From: Melioribacteraceae bacterium
GTDB lineage: Bacteria; Bacteroidota; Ignavibacteria; Ignavibacteriales; Melioribacteraceae
Length of the DNA stretch: 54,600 bases
Assembly (NCBI GenBank): GCA_022181065.1
Contig: BQMY01000098.1
Coordinates: 1 to 54,600 of the forward strand
Direction of reading: 5' to 3'
Below the pieces are notes generated by a model. The model did no database searches. It saw nothing but the letters and a program-made list of their open reading frames with translations, and had not been told where the DNA came from. Both the position numbers and the translations under genes were made by a program. This document shows positions 9,602 through 15,484 of the stretch, in pieces; position 1 is the first letter of the stretch, and the number at the start of each line of letters is the position of its first letter.

Positions 9602-9860
9602 AGGCGGGCTTTGCCCGCCAGAGATTGTTGAAAACGTGGTTGTTTATTTTCAAGTCCCCCTTTTGAAGGGGGAAATCACTCCGCCATCGGCGGATTTTGT
9701 GATGGGGGATGACCAAAAGTCACAAAAAATGCAAGAAATCATCCTCCGTCTTCCGACATTCGTCGGAATCCACCTCCGGGAACCTGTCCCGAAAGCATTC
9801 GGGAGGAGACGTTAAAGAGAAACGGCTTTGTCAACAACCTGAGGCGGGCTTTGCCCGCCA
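9602..9860 (-). repeat. MITE-like dispersed element, copy A, with flanking palindromic direct repeats
   Basis: This fills most of the 408-bp gap between sucC and the next gene. A 221-bp core (9621-9841) lies between two identical 19-bp copies of AGGCGGGCTTTGCCCGCCA (9602-9620 and 9842-9860), each a palindrome with 7-bp arms. Read on the minus strand, the core parallels copy B at 14586-14787 in module order: GTTGACAAAG end, CCTCC hairpin, GGAGGTGG, covarying hairpin, GACGGAGGATGA, TTTTTTGTGACTTTT, CATCACAAAATC, a CCCCCTTC block and GAAAATAAA. Core ends are imperfect inverted repeats (TTGTTGAAAACGTGGTT against TTGTTGACAAAGCCGTT). No coding sequence is supported here. Confidence 0.75.
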
Positions 9861-9895
9861 TCCTCATCCCAATATTACTTCAACTGGAGCCCATC

Positions 9896-10744
9896 ATGAA
9901 AATCGCTATAATTTTTACATTGATATTATTAACGATCTCTTGCACACAAAAGCCCGACCTTGAAAAAGAAAAACAAAACCTTATTAATACCGACAAAGAG
10001 TTTAGTGACTACGCACAGGAAAACGGCGTAGGAAACGCGTTTGTTTTGTATGCCGACTCCAACGCAATTATGCTACCAAACGGTGGACAACCAATCAAAG
10101 GTATCTCTTCAGTTGAGGAAGCCTTCAAAGAGTACAAAAGCTTGTTGCAGTGGGAACCTGAATTTGCTGATGTCTCGGCTTCCGGAGATTTGGGCTATAC
10201 ATGGGGAAGATATGTCACTATGAGCAGAGCAGAAGACGGGGAATACAAAAGAACTTATGGTAAATACACATCCATATGGAAAAAACAGAAAGATGGAACA
10301 TGGAAGTGGGTACTAGATACCGGGAACTCAAATCCGGCAACAGACAAACAGCTTGCAGCCGATAGAGTTAAATTTGATCCGTCGCGAGATGCGGAGCAGA
10401 ATATCGCCGATGCAATTGCTGAAGCGAGCAAGACCGGTAAAAAAATCCTTCTCGATGTTGGTGGCGAATGGTGTATCTGGTGTCATAAAATGGATCTTTT
10501 TATTAAACGGCATGAAGCACTTGATAAGGCTATAAATGATAAATTTGTCGTAGTTAAAGTTAACTATAGCAAAGAAAATAAAAATGAGGAAGTACTATCG
10601 AGGTACCCGGAAGTTACAGGATATCCTCACTTGTTCGTGCTCGATAGTAATGGCGATTTCCTCCACTCCCAGAACACCGCCGAGCTTGAAAAGAACAAAG
10701 CTTACGATCTTGACAAATTTCTTGAATTTGTGAACAAGTTTTAG
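9896..10744 (+). CDS. Lipoprotein with DUF4440/SnoaL-like and thioredoxin-like domains
   Basis: A 282-residue predicted lipoprotein. The ATG at 9896 is preceded by GGAG at a good distance and gives a lipobox (MKIAIIFTLILLTISC, Cys16). Residues ~20-150 look like a DUF4440/SnoaL-type cone fold (DKEFSDYAQENG, GYTWGRYVTMSRAEDGEYKRTYGKYTSIWKKQKDGTWKW). Residues ~165-282 resemble thioredoxin, with a WCIWC redox motif in GGEWCIWCHKMD and the cis-Pro segment VTGYPHLFVLD. The combination suggests a periplasmic, membrane-anchored disulfide or thiol reductase with a ligand-binding partner domain. It follows repeat copy A directly, so its promoter may lie within the repeat. The two domains are read from sequence; the function is inferred. 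Confidence 0.8.
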   Translation: MKIAIIFTLILLTISCTQKPDLEKEKQNLINTDKEFSDYAQENGVGNAFVLYADSNAIMLPNGGQPIKGISSVEEAFKEYKSLLQWEPEFADVSASGDLGYTWGRYVTMSRAEDGEYKRTYGKYTSIWKKQKDGTWKWVLDTGNSNPATDKQLAADRVKFDPSRDAEQNIADAIAEASKTGKKILLDVGGEWCIWCHKMDLFIKRHEALDKAINDKFVVVKVNYSKENKNEEVLSRYPEVTGYPHLFVLDSNGDFLHSQNTAELEKNKAYDLDKFLEFVNKF

Positions 10745-10837
10745 CACGATCGACAGGATTCAACAGGAAACCTGTCATTTCAATAGCATATTTCATTTCC
10801 CTTTGTTATATTTTTTCAAATAACTTATGGATGCTGT

Positions 10838-11167
10838 ATGAATTTCACCAACGAAAGTTTTGATGATATTGTTGTTGTAACACCCCGAATAAAAGAAATC
10901 ACTTCAGATAATTCTCTGGAATTCAGAGATAAACTCTCCGGGATTTTGAAGGAAAACACTGAAGTGATTCTCGATCTGTGCGAAATTGGCTTTATTGACA
11001 GTAGTGGACTGGGTGCGCTCATAAATTGTTATAAAAATCTCGACCGGAGGAAAGATATAATCCTTTGCGGCATGAATCAGCAGGTTGTTTCTTTATTTGC
11101 CATAACACATCTCGATAAAATATTCAATATTTACACAAACCGTGAAGAGGCAATCAAATCACGATAA
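10838..11167 (+). CDS. STAS-domain anti-sigma factor antagonist
   Basis: A 109-residue single STAS domain of the SpoIIAA/RsbV type. The conserved phosphorylation loop is visible as DLCEIGFIDSSGLGALINC around residues 47-65; the Ser of the DSSG motif is the expected phosphoacceptor of a serine kinase/anti-sigma factor. Unphosphorylated antagonists bind the anti-sigma factor and release a sigma factor, so this is a cytoplasmic partner-switching component. No cognate kinase or phosphatase lies next to it, but an RsbRD_N-like protein is encoded 0.9 kb downstream. Stand-alone gene, with the convergent RNA methyltransferase 7 bp downstream. Confidence 0.88.
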   Translation: MNFTNESFDDIVVVTPRIKEITSDNSLEFRDKLSGILKENTEVILDLCEIGFIDSSGLGALINCYKNLDRRKDIILCGMNQQVVSLFAITHLDKIFNIYTNREEAIKSR

Positions 11168-11174
11168 AAATTTT

Positions 11175-11936
11175 CTAATTTATTCGTGACAAAAAAATCG
11201 CTGCTGCCGATGCGACATTTAACGATTCAACTTTTCCTTTTCCCGGAATCGATATTATCTCATCACTTATATTTATTATCTCTTCGGATGGACCATGTGC
11301 CTCACTTGCAAAAACCATAATATTTTTACCTGATATTTTAAATTCGTTAATACTTTTCCCATTAATATCAGCGGTAAGAACCTTGTAGCCTTCATCCTTT
11401 TTTTGCAACAAAATTTCCTCGAGCTTTTTAACCAAGGCAATATTAGTATGGAATACAGCCCCCATTGAAGAGCGAACTACCTTGGGATTATAAACCTCCA
11501 CGCACCCTTCATCCAGAATGAACTCTGCTATCCCGAACCATTCCCCTGTTCTTAAAATGGTCCCGATATTCCCCGGATCAGAAACTCCCGTCAATGCCAC
11601 TATCACCGGTTGATTGAATGCCCCCGGTTTGGGAAGCTCAGGAATTGCAGTCACTGCGGCTATTCCCTGTGGTGACCTGGTATCCGATATCCTTCCGAAA
11701 TCATTTTCTCCGCAAAGTATAATATCCGCACATTTTAGCTTTATCTCTTCCAAAAACTTCTCGTTAGATTGATAAAACTTATCTGTGACTATAATTTTTT
11801 CAACTTTCAGATCACTTGCGATAACTTCAGAAACAAGTCGTTTTCCTTCAGAAATAAACAGCCCTTCCGCCACTCTGTGCTTTTTAGTTAACAGCGATGC
11901 GAAGTACTTTAATTCGTTTTTGGATAGTCGGTTCAT
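11175..11936 (-). CDS. TrmH/SpoU family RNA 2'-O-methyltransferase
   Basis: A 253-residue SPOUT-class methyltransferase. An N-terminal substrate-binding domain (SKNELKYFASLLTKKHR, then EGLFISEGKRLVSEV) is followed by a C-terminal trefoil-knot domain with the three SpoU motifs: LTGVSDPGNIGTILRTGEWFG (~115-135), MVFASEAHGPSEE (~205-217) and PGKGKVESLNVASAAAIFL (~229-247). These bind S-adenosylmethionine and supply the Asn/Arg/Ser residues used for 2'-O-methylation of rRNA or tRNA. The target nucleotide cannot be read from sequence; the overall shape is that of the 23S rRNA/TrmH-like group rather than of tRNA Gm18 TrmH. Convergent with the STAS gene. Confidence 0.92.
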   Translation of the reverse strand: MNRLSKNELKYFASLLTKKHRVAEGLFISEGKRLVSEVIASDLKVEKIIVTDKFYQSNEKFLEEIKLKCADIILCGENDFGRISDTRSPQGIAAVTAIPELPKPGAFNQPVIVALTGVSDPGNIGTILRTGEWFGIAEFILDEGCVEVYNPKVVRSSMGAVFHTNIALVKKLEEILLQKKDEGYKVLTADINGKSINEFKISGKNIMVFASEAHGPSEEIINISDEIISIPGKGKVESLNVASAAAIFLSRIN

Positions 11937-12067
11937 TCTTTTTCCGGACGCGCTTTAATAATCTAAACACAATAATTAAAAATAATCGTTTTACAATATG
12001 TGTAAATAATTGAAATAATAGAAATAATGATTTATCTTGTTGGTACAGCAACCCTTTAGGAGGTATT

Positions 12068-12616
12068 ATGATCACTACCGGACTTGTAAAAATTGTTAAA
12101 AGCAACCTTGAGGAAATGACAAAACTTTGGGCTGACGAAGCGCGTAAGTCGGAAGTAATGAAAACTTACCACAAGTTTGACGATGCGGAACTGCAGAAAA
12201 GAGGTTCAGCGGTTTTTGAAAACCTGATAAAATGGCTCGAAGCCGGAGCGCATAGCGAAGAGGTAGAGCATTATTTTGAGGAAGTAGGTAAATCACGCCT
12301 GGAAGAAGGTTTTCCACTCACAGAAGTTCACTACGCGGTATATCTTACCAAGAAGATATTCTGGAGCTTTGTTGACTGGCGAGACGCTATTTCGGGTAAA
12401 TTTGAAACTGCTCACGCAACCCAGGTAATGTCCGTTTTTAACAACTATTTCGATTTGGGAAACTTTCACATTACGGAAGGATATTTTAACGAGCTTTTTG
12501 AAAACCTCGATGACAATAAAAAATTCACGAAAAATGAATTAAAAAATATACTTCTACTTGGCAAAAAAGAACTGGAGAATATTGAGGACGACGAATTTAT
12601 CTGGCGTCATGTTTAA
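12068..12616 (+). CDS. RsbRD N-terminal-like (non-haem globin-type sensor) domain protein
   Basis: A 182-residue, almost entirely helical soluble protein with a perfect AGGAGGT ribosome binding site just before the ATG. Residues ~1-120 resemble the RsbRD_N domain: an N-terminal segment ending in a Trp-containing helix (LEEMTKLWADEARKS), then the EEVGKSRLEEGFPLTEVHYAVYLTKKIFWSFV segment typical of the family. RsbRD_N domains usually precede STAS domains in stressosome proteins or histidine kinases; here the domain stands alone. A STAS protein is encoded 0.9 kb upstream on the same strand, so the two could work together. Assignment is by motif memory and moderate. Confidence 0.6.
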   Translation: MITTGLVKIVKSNLEEMTKLWADEARKSEVMKTYHKFDDAELQKRGSAVFENLIKWLEAGAHSEEVEHYFEEVGKSRLEEGFPLTEVHYAVYLTKKIFWSFVDWRDAISGKFETAHATQVMSVFNNYFDLGNFHITEGYFNELFENLDDNKKFTKNELKNILLLGKKELENIEDDEFIWRHV

Positions 12617-12713
12617 TTCGACTTTAGATAATTCCACCTTAAGTCTTTTTTGTGAATTTTATTCTCAATATATTTGTTAAGTTGTTGCAAAATAATATGG
12701 CAGAGGTAAAATA

Positions 12714-12950
12714 ATGAAAACCATGAATTGCAAACAGTTAGGTGGCGCGTGCGAGAAAAAGTTTCGCGCTGATACGTTTGAGGAAATGGCAGAGTTAAGT
12801 AAAATTCACGGGATGGAAATGTTTCAGCAAAATGACGCAGCACATCTCGAAGCCATGCAAAATATGCAACAATTGATGAAAAATCCTGATAAAATGAGTA
12901 ACTGGTTTGAAGCTAAAAAGAAGGAATTTGAGTCTCTACCCGAGGATTAG
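12714..12950 (+). CDS. Small DUF1059-like cytoplasmic protein
   Basis: A 78-residue protein with the beginning MNCKQLGGACEKKFRADTFEE and a helical second half (HGMEMFQQNDAAHLEAMQNM, then WFEAKKKEFESLPED). This is the pattern of a small DUF1059-related family common in Bacteroidota; the two N-terminal Cys residues and the conserved HG motif are kept. Function unknown. An AGAGGT-like ribosome binding site precedes the ATG. It lies 97 bp after the RsbRD_N-like gene on the same strand and could share its transcript. Confidence 0.7.
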   Translation: MKTMNCKQLGGACEKKFRADTFEEMAELSKIHGMEMFQQNDAAHLEAMQNMQQLMKNPDKMSNWFEAKKKEFESLPED

Positions 12951-13115
12951 TTATTCATTCAACTTTAATTTTAGAACTGTGGCTGAAAAGTTTCTGGTAC
13001 TGATATGGTCAATATAACTTTCAGCCGGATAGATAAAAGGATTTGTCCGCCTTAAAGAACGATATCCTTGCAACAACAATATTCTTCAAAATAAAATGTA
13101 ATCTGAGAGATAATA

Positions 13116-14552
13116 ATGGAAAAATTTCCCATAGCTGTAGCCTACGGTGACGGTATCGGACCCGAAATAATGCGGGCAACCTTAAAAATACTAAAAGCAG
13201 CCGGCGCTCAACTTGATATTACCGAAATTGACATTGGTGAAAAACTATACCTTAAAGGTATCGAAACAGGTATTGCTCCCGACTCGTGGGAAGTATTAAA
13301 AAATTCAAAAATATTTCTCAAGGCTCCAATAACAACACCGCGTGGTGGAGGGTATAAAAGTCTCAACGTTTCAATCAGGAAGGCGTTCGGTCTATACGCA
13401 AATGTGCGCCCCTGCATATCCTACCGACCCTTCGTAAGAACTAAACACCCCGATATGGATGTGGTAGTTATCAGGGAAAATGAAGAAGATTTATACTCAG
13501 GTATCGAACACAGACAAACAAATCAGGTTTATCAGTGTCTGAAACTTGTTAGTCGTCCCGGCTCCGAAAAAATAATCCGCTATGCGTTTGAATACGCGGT
13601 TGAACATAACCGTAAAAAAGTAAGCTGTTTCGTAAAAGATAATATCATGAAACTTACCGACGGATTGTTTCATAAAGTATTCAACGAAATCTCCGTGGAG
13701 TATCCTGATATCGAAACAGATACATGGATAGTTGATATTGGTGCTGCCCGACTTGCTGATACACCCGAAAAATTCGATGTTGTTGTAATGCCCAATTTAT
13801 ACGGTGATATACTTTCTGATGTCGCTGCGCAGATCGCCGGATCTATTGGTCTTGCCGGTTCTTCAAATATTGGTGAACATCTTGCCATGTTTGAAGCTAT
13901 TCATGGGTCCGCACCCGATATCGCAGGTCAAAACATTGCCAACCCATCCGGATTGCTGCATGGCGCGATTATGATGCTTGTTCATATGCATCAGGTGGAT
14001 GTGGCAGCGAAAATCCATAACGCATGGTTAAAAACAATCGAAGATGGTATTCACACCCGCGATATATATGTTGAAGGTGTTAGTAAGGAAGTTGTTGGAA
14101 CCAAAGAGTTCGGGGAAGCGGTCATTGATCGCCTCGCATACAAACCCCAGGTATTAAAAGAAGCCAAATATTATGCGCCAAAGATCATTAAAAGTTGGTC
14201 AGATAAACAGCATATCGCTATCAAAGAGTGTGTCGGCGTTGATGTATTTATCGACTGGAACAAAGGTAAACCAAATGATATTGGCTCTCAGCTTTCTAAG
14301 CTTGAAGTGAATAGTATGAAACTGAAAGTGATCACAAACCGTGGAATAAAAGTTTTCCCTGACGGATTGGAACAAACTTTCTGTACCGATCACTGGAGAT
14401 GCAGATTTGTTAAACCTGATGGTGCTACGGTTACACCTTCTGAAATAATTGAACTTGTGTCCAAAGTTAATGAAGCCGGTTTTGATTTTATTAAAACCGA
14501 GAACCTCTACACCTTCGATGGTGAACCCGGTTTTTCAGCAGTGCATGGATAA
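13116..14552 (+). CDS. icd: Isocitrate dehydrogenase (NADP-type, long form)
   Basis: A 478-residue isocitrate dehydrogenase, oxidatively decarboxylating isocitrate to 2-oxoglutarate in the TCA cycle. The N-terminal GDGIGPEIM loop, the substrate phosphate/Ser segment YKSLNVSIRKAFGLYANVRP, the RENEEDLYSGIEH motif and the metal-binding NLYGDILSDVAAQIAG motif are intact. The cofactor region is EAIHGSAPDIAGQNIANPSG. The extra C-terminal domain of ~140 residues (KSWSDKQHIAIKECVGVDVF onward) is that of the long Thermus/Rickettsia-type enzymes, which are usually NADP-dependent; cofactor use is not certain from sequence. Its last codons are part of a 62-bp segment that is duplicated 264 bp downstream around a repeat element. 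Confidence 0.94.
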   Translation: MEKFPIAVAYGDGIGPEIMRATLKILKAAGAQLDITEIDIGEKLYLKGIETGIAPDSWEVLKNSKIFLKAPITTPRGGGYKSLNVSIRKAFGLYANVRPCISYRPFVRTKHPDMDVVVIRENEEDLYSGIEHRQTNQVYQCLKLVSRPGSEKIIRYAFEYAVEHNRKKVSCFVKDNIMKLTDGLFHKVFNEISVEYPDIETDTWIVDIGAARLADTPEKFDVVVMPNLYGDILSDVAAQIAGSIGLAGSSNIGEHLAMFEAIHGSAPDIAGQNIANPSGLLHGAIMMLVHMHQVDVAAKIHNAWLKTIEDGIHTRDIYVEGVSKEVVGTKEFGEAVIDRLAYKPQVLKEAKYYAPKIIKSWSDKQHIAIKECVGVDVFIDWNKGKPNDIGSQLSKLEVNSMKLKVITNRGIKVFPDGLEQTFCTDHWRCRFVKPDGATVTPSEIIELVSKVNEAGFDFIKTENLYTFDGEPGFSAVHG

Positions 14553-14585
14553 ATATTAAAAAGGCTGTCATTAATTTGACAGCCT
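14524..14585 (+). repeat. 62-bp direct repeat, left copy (icd 3' end plus hairpin)
   Basis: This segment covers the last eight codons and stop of icd and the following hairpin (AGGCTGTCA pairing with TGACAGCCT). It is repeated at 14788-14850 with one extra A in an A-run. The hairpin here lacks a following T-run, unlike the right copy, so the right copy probably preserves the original terminator context. Confidence 0.9.
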
Positions 14586-14787
14586 CGGTCTGTTGACAAA
14601 GTCGTTCCGTTTTATAGTCCTCCTTTGAAGGAGGTGGCTTCCGATGAGTGTCGGAAGACGGAGGATGATTGATCACATTTTTTGTGACTTTTATTCATCC
14701 ACCATCACAAAATCAGCCGATGATGGAGTAAAATCCCCCTTCGAACTTGTCCCGAAAAATTTCAGTGAGGGGCAGGTGAAAATAAAT
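14586..14787 (+). repeat. MITE-like dispersed element, copy B
   Basis: 202 bp between the two 62-bp direct repeats. Module order, plus strand: CTGTTGACAAAG end, CCTCCTTTGAAGGAGG hairpin, GTGG, covarying hairpin at 14639-14656, GACGGAGGATGATTG, TTTTTTGTGACTTTT, CACCATCACAAAATC, CCCCCTTCGAAC block, GGGGCAGGTGAAAATAAAT. The order matches copy A on the opposite strand. No protein coding is supported. Confidence 0.8.
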
Positions 14788-14850
14788 AACCCGGTTTTTC
14801 AGCAGTGCATGGATAAATATTAAAAAAGGCTGTCATTAATTTGACAGCCT
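14788..14850 (+). repeat. 63-bp direct repeat, right copy (icd 3' end plus terminator hairpin)
   Basis: Near-perfect copy of 14524-14585 with a single inserted A. The hairpin stem AGGCTGTCA/TGACAGCCT is followed by TTTAAAATAAAA, so this copy looks like the functional intrinsic terminator of icd before the insertion. The icd stop codon it contains is not in use. Confidence 0.9.
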
Positions 14851-14882
14851 TTAAAATAAAAAACCCCCGCAAGAGCGAGGGT
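14851..14882 (-). terminator. Intrinsic terminator of the ferredoxin gene
   Basis: On the minus strand ACCCTCGC and GCGGGGGT (14863-14882) pair with one G-T wobble around a TCTT loop and are followed by TTTTTTATTTT (complement of 14852-14862). It lies 10 bp after the ferredoxin stop codon. Confidence 0.85.
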
Positions 14883-14892
14883 AAAAATCTTT

Positions 14893-15195
14893 TTATTCTC
14901 TGCCCATGGCATCAAGTTTTTCTTTTTTAGCCATCAATTCTTCTTTGGTTTCTTCATGATCAGGATCCATAACGATAGCTTCTGTTGGACATGCAGGAAT
15001 ACACTGTGGTTCATCATAAAAACCAACACATTCTGTACATTTTTCAGGAACTACGTAAGTAAATTCATCTGATACTGCTTCTTTTTCTTCGCCATCATAA
15101 AAATATGGTTCTCCTGCTGAGTAAATAGCAGTGTTTGGGCATTCTGCTTCACATGCGTTACATGCAATACAATCTTCTGTTATGAGAACTGCCAT
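14893..15195 (-). CDS. 2[4Fe-4S] ferredoxin, Chlorobium/YfhL type
   Basis: A 100-residue electron carrier with two 4Fe-4S motifs: CIACNACEAECPNTAI (residues ~9-24) and CTECVGFYDEPQCIPACPTEAI (~53-74). The second cluster motif has the 8-residue insertion between its second and third Cys that defines the Alvin/YfhL-like ferredoxins. Chlorobium ferredoxins begin in the same way (MAxxITEDC). The C-terminal tail of ~25 charged residues is longer than in YfhL. Cytoplasmic; likely partners are low-potential oxidoreductases, for example of 2-oxoacids, but none is encoded here. Monocistronic, with its own terminator. Confidence 0.93.
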   Translation of the reverse strand: MAVLITEDCIACNACEAECPNTAIYSAGEPYFYDGEEKEAVSDEFTYVVPEKCTECVGFYDEPQCIPACPTEAIVMDPDHEETKEELMAKKEKLDAMGRE

Positions 15196-15484
15196 AATAA
15201 TATCCTCTTATATTATTTTGTTATGTAAAAATTACTAATAGATGTTAAAGTCATTTATTTGACACATAGAAAAAATAAAGAACATAATTTTAAATGCCAA
15301 CACCATTAATCAATATTATCGCAAATAAAAATGATGTTTTTATCATGATTCTCATAATTTTATAAACAAAAAGCATTCCAGTCTTATTTTAGCCCCTAAA
15401 GCATTTTCCCCAGGCAACGAATTACAATATTTGCAAAAAAAATGTCTGTTCTTCTCAATTTTAATAATTAAATCAATGACAACT

